A stretch of 64,000 nt of DNA. It comes from Tunturiibacter gelidiferens (GTDB lineage Bacteria > Acidobacteriota > Terriglobia > Terriglobales > Acidobacteriaceae). The notes under the pieces were generated by a model. It saw only the letters and a program-made list of their open reading frames with translations, ran no database searches and was not told the origin of the DNA. The stretch spans positions 58,095-122,094 of the forward strand of contig NZ_JACHEB010000016.1 in the NCBI RefSeq assembly GCF_014201335.1, in the 5' to 3' direction. A program made the translations under genes and the position numbers. Shown here one piece after another: positions 9,232-17,299 of this stretch (its first letter is position 1; the number at the start of each line of letters is the position of its first letter).

Positions 9232-9298
9232 GTATGCACCCACCTCTATTGGAAAGCAATATAAGTCCCTCCGGGCCAACCCAGGTCAGCTCCCCGCT

Positions 9299-9829
9299 CT
9301 AGGCCTCTCGCAGAAACTCTGTGCGGTACCGTGGAGCGAGTTCCTCGGCCTTCTTCATCAAGGCGGCCTGTTCCGCCTCACTAGGCTTCGGAGGAGCAGT
9401 CGTGCGAGTAGCCACCGGAACCCCAACCTCAAGGAAGAACTTCTCCTGCCCAGCAGGGGAACAGATACAAATCATCCGCACAGCCTGCGACGAAACGTTG
9501 TGGAACCGATGCGGCGCATTCGCAGGAATGGTCACCGTCTCGCCTGCCTTTACCGTTATCTTCTCCCCACGAAACGTCGCCTCCAGCTCACCTTCCAGCA
9601 AGATGAAGGTCTCCTCAAAGTCGTGTCGATGAGGCGGTGGTCCGCCCCCCGGTGGGACATGCATATCGATCACACAGAATCGTCCTGCAGTATCTTCGCC
9701 CGTTACCGTGACGGTGTAGGTATCCCCCACCAGGCCGATGTGTGGCAGGCTCTCAACCTTACCGAGCGCGAGCTTACGACTGAGATCGTCGGGAGGAACT
9801 TCTGAACTACCTTGCGTCTTTGCCGCCAT
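9299..9829 (-). CDS. Cupin-domain protein
   Basis: A 176-residue single-domain cupin. Motif 1 is visible as GGGPPPHRHDFEETFILLEGE (quoted to its core residues HRH...E), and motif 2 as PANAPHRFHN about 40 residues later. Together these supply the usual His/Glu metal ligands. The C-terminal stretch is rich in Ala/Glu. The ATG at 9829 is chosen over upstream in-frame starts because AGGAG lies 8 bases before it and the 57-residue upstream extension is not cupin-like. The protein is cytosolic; no enzyme activity can be assigned. Confidence 0.88.
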   Translation of the reverse strand: MAAKTQGSSEVPPDDLSRKLALGKVESLPHIGLVGDTYTVTVTGEDTAGRFCVIDMHVPPGGGPPPHRHDFEETFILLEGELEATFRGEKITVKAGETVTIPANAPHRFHNVSSQAVRMICICSPAGQEKFFLEVGVPVATRTTAPPKPSEAEQAALMKKAEELAPRYRTEFLREA

Positions 9830-10041
9830 GATCTGTTCTCCTTTTAACCTGCTGCTGTGCTGCCTAACCGTTAGATGTTGCTCGCCGACCAGACGGAAAA
9901 CCCTTACCCCAGGTCGCTGAATCGCAGTTAAATCTGAGTCACTCAAGAAAGGATCATTACGTGGAGGCCTTTCGGAAGACATCTGACGTTGTGGGAACAC
10001 CCTTCTAAGGCCATAATTTTTTTCGAAGACCGTAACACCGC

Positions 10042-11724
10042 TTGATATACCGTGTCTGCACTACCAAACCCGAGGGTCCCATCAAACTTCCGCTCCTCCA
10101 CGCGCTGTTCCTCTTCGCTCTCGCCGCCGGCCTTTCTCACTCCGTCCCTGCGCAACAGCCATCACCGGCCCCAGCTGCAACCCAAGATCCGCGGACCCAA
10201 ACCCAACCCCCGACCAATCCTCCGCCCGCCGCATCGCAGCCCACCAAAGACGCCAACGGCGTCTACACCATCCGCCGCAACGCCCGCCTCGTCATCCTCG
10301 ACATGGTCGTCACCGACGCCAAAGGCAACATCGTCACCGATCTCAAGCGTGACGACTTCCACGTCACCGAGGCCAACGAACCCGAGAAGATCCTCAACTT
10401 CGACGCCCCCGCCGCTCACACCCTTAACCCCGAGCTCACCATCAACTCCACCGAAGAGCTCGACCGCCTCGCCCCCAACGCCCCCGTCAACATCATCCTC
10501 CTCGACGAGTTCAACACCCGCTTCGAGGACATGGCATTCGCCCGCTACTCCCTCAAAAAATTCCTCAACCGCCAGCCCGGCAAGCTCGACACCCCCACCA
10601 TGCTCCTCGCCGTCGACCTCCAACACTTCACCGTCGTCCACGACTACACCCAGAACAAAGACGACATCATCGCCGCTCTCGATCATCACTTCGCCGCCTA
10701 CCCCTGGCAGGCCCAGCAGGGTCAATGGCGCGCCGACCGCATCAATCTAGCCTTCCTCACCCTCCGCCGCGTCGCCGAAGCCGTCATCGGCCATCCCGGC
10801 CACAAAAATATGATCTGGATCGGTCGCGGCTTTCCCTCTGTCCGCTGGGAGGGCGTCCCAGTCGACACAGTAAACCTCGTCAACAACGCCGTGCAGGACT
10901 GCGTGAACATCCTCCGCGACGCCCGCGTCACCCTCTACACCATCGACCCAGCCGGTGTTCAAATTGAACCTCAAGCCTACGGCCGCATCGCCGGACGCGA
11001 CGACCCCTTCGGTGGCGAATATCAATTCAATATCCTCGCAAAAGCCACCGGCGGTCGCACTCTCTACGGACGAAATGACGTTGACGCCGAGATCGGCACC
11101 TCCATCCGAGACGGCGCCAGCTTCTACAGCCTCACCTACCGGCCTGAAAACACCTCGCTCGACCCCTCGAAGTTCCGCAACATCAAGATCACCATCGATC
11201 GCCCCGGCCTTACCGTCTACACCCGCCAGGGCTACTACCTCCAACGTGGTCCCGGCCGCGTCGACCCCGTGAACCCCTCGCGCCGCCTCATGACGGACAT
11301 CATCTCCGCCGACACGAGCACCATGGTCTACGACGGCGTTCCCGTCACCCTCGAACCCTCACCCACCGACCCCAACCGCTTCATCATCCACGTTGCTTCG
11401 AGCGGAACCTACTGGTCGCCCGCCACCGACACCGAACCGCGTCACTCCGACTTAGTTCTCGCCGTTACCACCTTCGACCGCAAGGGCAAGGTGCTCAAGA
11501 GTGTTGCCAAACTGATTCACGCCAGCGCTCCAACCACCGTGCCACCCACTGGAAGAATTGAACGCGGCGTCGATCTCGCCTACAACGTCGACCCCGACCC
11601 CAAGGCAGTCCGCGTTCGCTTCGTCGTGCGAGTCAGCTTCACCGGCCGCATCGGAACCGTAGACGCCAATCTCGGCCAACAGCACGCCGGAAACCCCGCA
11701 TCATCAGTACCCGCAAATCCATAA
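10042..11724 (+). CDS. Exported VWFA-related acidobacterial-domain protein
   Basis: A 560-residue protein of the VWFA-related family common in Acidobacteria (TIGR03436-like). After a hydrophobic export signal (LLHALFLFALAAGL) comes a Pro/Gln-rich linker. Next is the domain opening LVILDMVVTDAKGNIVTDLK with VTEANEPEKIL, then the VWA core with NIILLDEFNTRFED near residue 150 and a GGRTLYGRNDVD...SYSLTYRPEN type end. The canonical MIDAS DxSxS is replaced by LLDEFNT, as is usual here. No ATG is present near the signal; the TTG at 10042 is used and is uncertain. Role unknown, likely cell-envelope adhesion or scaffold. Confidence 0.85.
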   Translation: MIYRVCTTKPEGPIKLPLLHALFLFALAAGLSHSVPAQQPSPAPAATQDPRTQTQPPTNPPPAASQPTKDANGVYTIRRNARLVILDMVVTDAKGNIVTDLKRDDFHVTEANEPEKILNFDAPAAHTLNPELTINSTEELDRLAPNAPVNIILLDEFNTRFEDMAFARYSLKKFLNRQPGKLDTPTMLLAVDLQHFTVVHDYTQNKDDIIAALDHHFAAYPWQAQQGQWRADRINLAFLTLRRVAEAVIGHPGHKNMIWIGRGFPSVRWEGVPVDTVNLVNNAVQDCVNILRDARVTLYTIDPAGVQIEPQAYGRIAGRDDPFGGEYQFNILAKATGGRTLYGRNDVDAEIGTSIRDGASFYSLTYRPENTSLDPSKFRNIKITIDRPGLTVYTRQGYYLQRGPGRVDPVNPSRRLMTDIISADTSTMVYDGVPVTLEPSPTDPNRFIIHVASSGTYWSPATDTEPRHSDLVLAVTTFDRKGKVLKSVAKLIHASAPTTVPPTGRIERGVDLAYNVDPDPKAVRVRFVVRVSFTGRIGTVDANLGQQHAGNPASSVPANP

Positions 11725-11735
11725 CCCACCCGACG

Positions 11736-11768
11736 GCCATCTCACTATGTGTCATCCAGTGAGATGGC
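11736..11768. terminator. Stem-loop between convergent genes
   Basis: GCCATCTCACT and AGTGAGATGGC are perfect 11-base arms around a 11-base loop, placed between the ends of the VWFA gene (+) and the DUF1579-like gene (-). There is no long T-run on either side, so it may act as a weak bidirectional terminator or 3'-end stabiliser. Confidence 0.6.
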
Positions 11769-11791
11769 TTCGAACAGCTTCGCCTCACTCC

Positions 11792-12964
11792 TCAGCGCGT
11801 GTATTTATTGATCCAATTAACCTCCCAGGTCTTTCCGCCATCCTCTGAAAACGCCTGCTCCGATTGGGCCGTATCCTGCGAGGTCTTCCAGATAGAAAAT
11901 CGCACCAGCACCGACCGCCCGTTGATCTCTTCATAGTCATAGAAATCGCCGCGACCATCTTTGAATCCTCCAACACCCGGAATACCCAGCGTGCCCACAC
12001 TCGGCGTCGCGAAATCCAGATTCCACTCATGCGTCGTTGGATTAAACCATCGCAGCGACAACAGTTCCACGTGCCCCGCAGGACCATCTGCCTCATACTC
12101 CGCCAGATTAGCCTTGCCTCCCCAGACCTTCTTAACCACCGTCGCGCCGTCCATCTCCACCCAGGTCGTAGAGCCCGTCAGCGGATGTAGCAACCGAGTC
12201 GAGTGCGTCTTCCACGTGCCTAAATCGAAGTCAAAATCGCGTTGTCCGCTGGATGCATCGACGCGCGCCATGCTTACATGTGTCAAGGAAGCTCCCGCCT
12301 CACCCGACTGTTTCTCGCGCGTCAACTCCCCAATAAAAGCAGGTACCCAGGTCTTTCCGCCATCATTCGAAAAATCCTCTTCGAAGTGATGAGAGTCTGG
12401 CTTTATGTCGGACCACGTTCCCCGAATCAGAACAGTCTTGTCACGAAAGGTCTCCTGCGAATAGAGTTCGCCCCGGCCATCCTTGAACGACCCCACCAAT
12501 GGAGTAGTCAGCACGCCCGCTTGGCTGTCGATAAACGACTGCGTCCACTGATGAGCCTGGGGGTTGTAAAGAAACATCGTCAGCCCTTCCCAATGTCCCT
12601 TCGGCCCGTCAGCTTCAATCTCCTCCAGTTGCCCGCGGCCATCCCAGACCTTCCGAACCGTCACCGTCCCATCGAGTTCCATCGACTTATCCGACCCCGA
12701 AAACGGATCGAGCACACGTCGTATATGCGTATGCCAGACACCCAGGTTGAAATCGAAGTCATTCTTCCCATCCCGCAAAGCGACGGCCTGTTGCGATCCC
12801 TGGTCGGATGCGGCCGCCGCTGTCTGCCCAACAACCTCCTCAGCTCCGCCGCCAAAAACACATACCGCAAACACTAAGGCAACAAATAAGCCGAAACTCT
12901 TCCGGCCTCCGCCTAAAAACCTGCCACCACGCACGCCAGCTACCTCAGTAAATAAACGCATCAT
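11792..12964 (-). CDS. Secreted protein with two DUF1579-like repeats
   Basis: A 390-residue protein with an N-terminal signal (hydrophobic LFVALVFAVCVF near residue 30). It has two similar halves of about 160 residues. Each starts DFDFNLGVWHTH or DFDFDLGTWKTH and contains MELDGT/VEMDGA, VRKVW/VKKVW, ADGPKGHWEGL/ADGPAGHVELL, SFKDGRGE/GFKDGRGD and EDFSNDGGKTW/QAFSEDGGKTW. The repeat is seen directly; the DUF1579-like label is from family resemblance. Function unknown. The ATG at 12964 has a strong GGAGGAG upstream. It is divergent from the wHTH-TPR regulator with only 65 bases between starts, which suggests shared control. Confidence 0.82.
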   Translation of the reverse strand: MMRLFTEVAGVRGGRFLGGGRKSFGLFVALVFAVCVFGGGAEEVVGQTAAAASDQGSQQAVALRDGKNDFDFNLGVWHTHIRRVLDPFSGSDKSMELDGTVTVRKVWDGRGQLEEIEADGPKGHWEGLTMFLYNPQAHQWTQSFIDSQAGVLTTPLVGSFKDGRGELYSQETFRDKTVLIRGTWSDIKPDSHHFEEDFSNDGGKTWVPAFIGELTREKQSGEAGASLTHVSMARVDASSGQRDFDFDLGTWKTHSTRLLHPLTGSTTWVEMDGATVVKKVWGGKANLAEYEADGPAGHVELLSLRWFNPTTHEWNLDFATPSVGTLGIPGVGGFKDGRGDFYDYEEINGRSVLVRFSIWKTSQDTAQSEQAFSEDGGKTWEVNWINKYTR

Positions 12965-13029
12965 TGATCTCCTCCTGCCTTCTGACTCGCAAGCAGTGTA
13001 GGCTTGTTTCCAAACAGATCAGCCAACGT

Positions 13030-14328
13030 ATGACACAGGGATTTTCAAAGAAAAATCAAAGCTCGCCCAACTCCGCCTATCGATTTGGCGACTTTGAACT
13101 CCACCCCAACGAACGTCTCCTCAAAAAAACCGCCGTCTCAATTCCGCTCCAACCCAAAGCGTTCGACGCTCTCCTCTGCCTCGTTCGCAAAGCCGAACAT
13201 CTCGTCAGCAAACAAGAGTTGATCCAAACGCTCTGGCCCTCCGTGCACGTCAGCGAGGCAAACCTAACTAACACCATCGTCAGCCTCAGAAAGATCGTTG
13301 GCCGCGACGCCATCCGAACAGTCTCGAAACACGGATACCGCTTCGAACTCCCCGTGACCGGAGAGCCCGGCGTAGCACCAGCCGCCTACGAAAAATTCGC
13401 ACGCGCGAAAGAGCTAACCGCCCAACGCTCTCTCGACTCGATGATCCTCGCGCGCGACCTCTACTGGATCTGCCTCGCCGAAGATCCCACCTTCGCACCC
13501 GCATGGGCCGGGCTAGGCAGATGCTGCTGGTTTCTCGAAAAGTTCAGCGACAACTCATCGACAAATCTTGAACTGGCCCAAGCAGCCTTCCAGCGAGCAT
13601 TTACGCTCGACCCAGACCTCGCCTCCGCCCACCAGTTCTATACCTTCGTCCAGGTAGACACAGGCCACGCAGCCGAGGCAATGGTTCGACTCCTCGAACG
13701 TCTCAAACAAAATCCCACCGAACCCGAGTCGTTCGCGAGTCTCGTCCATGTCTTGCGCTTCGGCGGAATGCTCTCGCAGTCGATCGAAGCGCACCGTCGC
13801 GCCGTCCGCTTAGATCCAGCCGTCATCACCAGTGTTGCTCACACTCTCTTCCTCTCCGGCGAGTACGCCTCTGCAATCGAAACCTACAGCGGACGCGCCG
13901 CGTACTACTTAGACGCCGCAGCCTGGGCCGCTCTAGGCAATCGAAAACGTGCAATCTCCCTCTTACGCGAACGTCTCGACAAGATGCCGCTCTCCCCGCT
14001 GATGATTGCCCTGATGAGTTCTCTCTTAGCTCTTCTCGAAAACAAAATAGACGAAGCAATCAACCTCATGAAATCCGCCAACATAACGCGCGAGCCTGAA
14101 ATCCTCCTCTACTTCGCACGCCACTACTCTCGGCTAAAAAAACCTGAGCTGGCAATCACAGCACTAAAGCAGGCGGCCCAGTCCGGCTTCGTCTGCGCAC
14201 CACAAACCCTCACTTCCGATCCGTGGTTCAGCCCACTCCGCAAACACCCCGACTTCAAAGCCCTACACGACTCGATGCAAACTCTCGTCAACGAAGCCCA
14301 ATCAAGCTTCGACCGATACACCATCTAA
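13030..14328 (+). CDS. Winged-helix (OmpR/ToxR-type) plus TPR regulator
   Basis: A 432-residue one-component regulator. Residues about 18-108 form a transcriptional-regulatory C-terminal-type winged helix (YRFGDFELHPNERLL, QPKAFDALLCLV, LIQTLWPSVHVSEANL, VSKHGYRFELP). The rest, from about 125, is a run of TPR-like helical repeats (LARDLYWICLAEDPTFAPAWAGLG, then FTLDPDLASAHQFY and so on). Many such proteins are membrane-bound, but no transmembrane segment is visible here, so it is probably cytosolic. The ATG at 13030 is preferred to a TTG at 12964, which would overlap the divergent gene's start. The likely target is the adjacent DUF1579-like gene (inference). Confidence 0.87.
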   Translation: MTQGFSKKNQSSPNSAYRFGDFELHPNERLLKKTAVSIPLQPKAFDALLCLVRKAEHLVSKQELIQTLWPSVHVSEANLTNTIVSLRKIVGRDAIRTVSKHGYRFELPVTGEPGVAPAAYEKFARAKELTAQRSLDSMILARDLYWICLAEDPTFAPAWAGLGRCCWFLEKFSDNSSTNLELAQAAFQRAFTLDPDLASAHQFYTFVQVDTGHAAEAMVRLLERLKQNPTEPESFASLVHVLRFGGMLSQSIEAHRRAVRLDPAVITSVAHTLFLSGEYASAIETYSGRAAYYLDAAAWAALGNRKRAISLLRERLDKMPLSPLMIALMSSLLALLENKIDEAINLMKSANITREPEILLYFARHYSRLKKPELAITALKQAAQSGFVCAPQTLTSDPWFSPLRKHPDFKALHDSMQTLVNEAQSSFDRYTI

Positions 14329-14532
14329 CCAATCCCCCAAAGCTCCTCACAGACCCTTCCTCAGGCCCCCAAACTGTTCACTTGCGAACGAAGATTTTCG
14401 TTTTCGGACAGATCTCCACCCAAACCGCCGTCCCCTCATCCCGATCTACACAAAATAAAGCTCTTCCAGCGCACCCCATTTGGCCAAAAACCTGCGACAC
14501 CCTACATGCCCAGCCATGCGCCCGGAGACCTT

Positions 14533-17055
14533 ATGCAGACCTTTCTTCAGAATCTACGCTTCGCCCTTCGCCAACTCCGCAAGTCTCCCGGCTTCGCCCT
14601 GACCGTCATCCTCACCCTAGCCTTGGGCATCGGCGCCAACGCGGCCGTCTTCACCCTCTTCGACCAGGTTCTCCTCCGCATGCTTCCCGTCCAGCATCCC
14701 AAAGAGCTCGTACGCTTCGAGTGGCATGGCGGCTTCTCCGGTTCGGCCAGCAGCTTCGGTGGCGATCTCAACAACTACTTCTCCTACCCCATGTACAAAG
14801 ATCTCCGCGATCAGAATCAAGTCTTCTCCGGCATGCTCGCGGCAGTCCGAATCAACACCGGCATCTCCTGGCACAACCAGGCAGAAGACAAAGACGCCGA
14901 GCTCGTCAGCGGAAACTACTTCGACCTCCTCGGTCTCAAGCCCGCCCTCGGACAGCTCATGACCGCGCAGAACGACACCGCGAAGAACGCCAATCCAGTC
15001 GTCGTCCTCAGCTACGACTACTGGAAGACCCGCTTCACCGCATCCCCCGACGTCATCGGCCAGACCATCCTCATCGAAGGCCATCCCTTCACCATCCTCG
15101 GTGTCGCTCCCGCCAACTTCCAATCCGCCATCGGAGGCTACAAGCCCGGCGCCTTCCTCCCCATCAGCATGGTCGACACAGTTCTGCCCAGCGCCGTCCC
15201 CCGCGACAACCTCAACAATCACCAGGCCATCTGGCTCACACTCGTCGGCCGCCTCAAGCCAGGAGTCACTCCCACGCAAGCCCAGGCCTCACTCGCACCT
15301 CTATGGCACTCTCTGCGCGCGTACGAGCTGTCGCTCTACAAGAACAGAACCGAGCACTTCAAAAAACGCTACCTCGACGACACGTCCCTCAAAGTTCTCG
15401 ACGACTCCACTGGCTTCGCCCCCGAGCGCATGGAGCTGAAGACACCCCTCGTCATCCTCATGTGCATGGCCGGGCTGCTCGTCGCGATGTGCGCCATCAA
15501 CGTAGCCACCCTCCTCCTCCTCAAAGCCTCTAGCCGAGCCCGCGAGATGTCCATGCGCTACGCACTCGGCGCAAAGCAGAGCCGAATCGTCTCGCAGCTT
15601 CTCCTCGAAGGCGGACTCCTCGGTATAGCCGGCGCCGTAGCCGGCTTGCTAATGGCTCCCCTAGTCACCAACACCCTCGTACGTCTTCTCACCAGCGCCA
15701 ATCCCGGCGAAGAGCCCTACTCCACCGCCATCGACGCCCGCGTGCTCCTCTTCACCCTGTCTGTAGCCGTAGTCGCAAGCCTGCTCTTCAGCATGGCGCC
15801 AGTCTTTCACTTCCTCCGCCCCGACCTCGCCAACGCCCTCCGCCAAAGTGCCGGAACCGCATCCAAAAACTCGCAGCGATTCCGCAAAGTCGCAGTCGGC
15901 GTGCAAATCGCTCTCAGCGTGCTCTTGCTCGGCGGCGCGGGCCTGTTCGTCAGAACACTCAACAACCTCCGCCACCAGCAGGTAGGTTTCGACACCAGCC
16001 ATCTCGCCACCTTCAGCTTCGATCCCGCAGACTCCGGCTACGGACAGGACCGCATGGTCCCCATGTTGACCAGCGCGCTCGATGCCGTGCAGCACATTCC
16101 CGGCGTCCTCTCCGTCGCCGCAACCAACGATGCCGAGCTCACCGGAGACTCCCACTTCAGCGGCTTCTCCGTAGAGGGCCATAAAACAACAGAGGAAGAA
16201 AAGACAGACTTCGAAGCTCCCTGGATCACCGCCGGTTACTTCGCCACAATCAAGCAACCACTGCTCGTCGGAAGAGAGTTCACCGCCGCGGATTCGCACG
16301 ATGCTCCCAAAGTAGCCGTCGTCAACCTTACCTTCGCAAAGCGATTCTTCGGCTCCGCTCAAAACGCGCTCGGCCGCATGGTCTCCGAAGGAGGAGATAC
16401 CCCAACCCCACCCGACACCACCATCGTCGGAGTTGTAGGTGACGTCAAACACCAGAATCTACGCACCGACATGGGAATGGCAGTCTATCGCCCCTATCCG
16501 CAGAATCCGCATCCATCCAGTGTCACGATCTATGCCCGCACCAGCCAGTCTCCCGAGATGATCGAGACCGCGATACGCTCAACCATCCACGGCGTCGACC
16601 CCACCCTCGTGGTCGCCGAGCTGCGAACGATGGACGAACAGGTAGACCGCAGCGCCGCCGACGAAAGGGCTCTCGCTCTCCTCGCCGTCGGCTTCTCTGC
16701 ACTCGCGATCGTACTCGCAGCCGTCGGACTCTACGGCGTACTCGCCTATTCCACCGAACAGCGCACCCGCGAGATCGGCGTGCGCCTCGCCCTGGGATCG
16801 CAACGCAGCGGCGTCGTCATGCTCATAGTCCGCGAGATGTTCCTCATCGCAGCAATCGCCATCGTGCTAGCCCTCCCCTCCATCGTCCTGCTCGCCCGAC
16901 TCTTCCGCAGCCAGCTCTACGGCGTAACCGCATCCGATCCCCTCACCCTCGCCGGAGCAGTCCTTCTAGCCGCAGTCATGGTCACACTAGCCGCAGTCCT
17001 CCCCGCAAGAAGAGCCGCCTCCATCGAACCCATGCAAGCCCTCCGCACCGAGTAG
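14533..17055 (+). CDS. ADOP-class ABC transporter permease (MacB/FtsX type), second copy
   Basis: An 840-residue duplicated orphan permease. It begins directly with QNLRFALRQLRKSPGFAL and TM1 (VILTLALGIGANAAVF), so it lacks the PadR-associated prefix of the copy at 6209-8863. The first MacB/FtsX unit has TMs near residues 310-430, the second begins near 450, and the last TMs lie near 710-830, ending EPMQALRTE. The ATG at 14533 is used because GGAG lies 6-10 bases upstream; an ATG at 14506 is an alternative. No ATPase or regulator adjoins it. Fragments of its 3' end recur at 23912-23938 and 24219-24406. Confidence 0.92.
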   Translation: MQTFLQNLRFALRQLRKSPGFALTVILTLALGIGANAAVFTLFDQVLLRMLPVQHPKELVRFEWHGGFSGSASSFGGDLNNYFSYPMYKDLRDQNQVFSGMLAAVRINTGISWHNQAEDKDAELVSGNYFDLLGLKPALGQLMTAQNDTAKNANPVVVLSYDYWKTRFTASPDVIGQTILIEGHPFTILGVAPANFQSAIGGYKPGAFLPISMVDTVLPSAVPRDNLNNHQAIWLTLVGRLKPGVTPTQAQASLAPLWHSLRAYELSLYKNRTEHFKKRYLDDTSLKVLDDSTGFAPERMELKTPLVILMCMAGLLVAMCAINVATLLLLKASSRAREMSMRYALGAKQSRIVSQLLLEGGLLGIAGAVAGLLMAPLVTNTLVRLLTSANPGEEPYSTAIDARVLLFTLSVAVVASLLFSMAPVFHFLRPDLANALRQSAGTASKNSQRFRKVAVGVQIALSVLLLGGAGLFVRTLNNLRHQQVGFDTSHLATFSFDPADSGYGQDRMVPMLTSALDAVQHIPGVLSVAATNDAELTGDSHFSGFSVEGHKTTEEEKTDFEAPWITAGYFATIKQPLLVGREFTAADSHDAPKVAVVNLTFAKRFFGSAQNALGRMVSEGGDTPTPPDTTIVGVVGDVKHQNLRTDMGMAVYRPYPQNPHPSSVTIYARTSQSPEMIETAIRSTIHGVDPTLVVAELRTMDEQVDRSAADERALALLAVGFSALAIVLAAVGLYGVLAYSTEQRTREIGVRLALGSQRSGVVMLIVREMFLIAAIAIVLALPSIVLLARLFRSQLYGVTASDPLTLAGAVLLAAVMVTLAAVLPARRAASIEPMQALRTE

Positions 17056-17192
17056 TCTCGTCATCAGAGGGTCAGTGTACCGGGACACGCGTTACGTTGT
17101 GGACCTGAGACATTCGTTACGAGCCCCTTGCGGCGTTGTGAGTCCCAAACTGCAGCTAAACGCGGTTATTGAGAATAATCATTGGAAGACTG

Positions 17193-17230
17193 AGCTCGAT
17201 GAGTGACTTGGCCTGTTGGCAACAATTGAG
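17193..17230. repeat. Short intergenic repeat, partial copy
   Basis: AGCTCGATGAGTGACTTGG and the following CCTGTTGGCAACAATTGAGA match 24481-24519 at most positions. Both copies lie shortly after an ADOP 3' end. The rest of the gap 17056-17299 shows nothing I recognise. Confidence 0.6.
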
Positions 17231-17299
17231 AATCGACTCTGCCAGTAGTCCAGACTCCAAGGACCAGACGATCCTGTCGCAGAATCGTTAAGCAAGCTT

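Noticed and set aside
15661..16452. 263-residue frame opposite the second ADOP permease
   Set aside because: Gly/Glu-rich antisense shadow of a well-supported permease domain.
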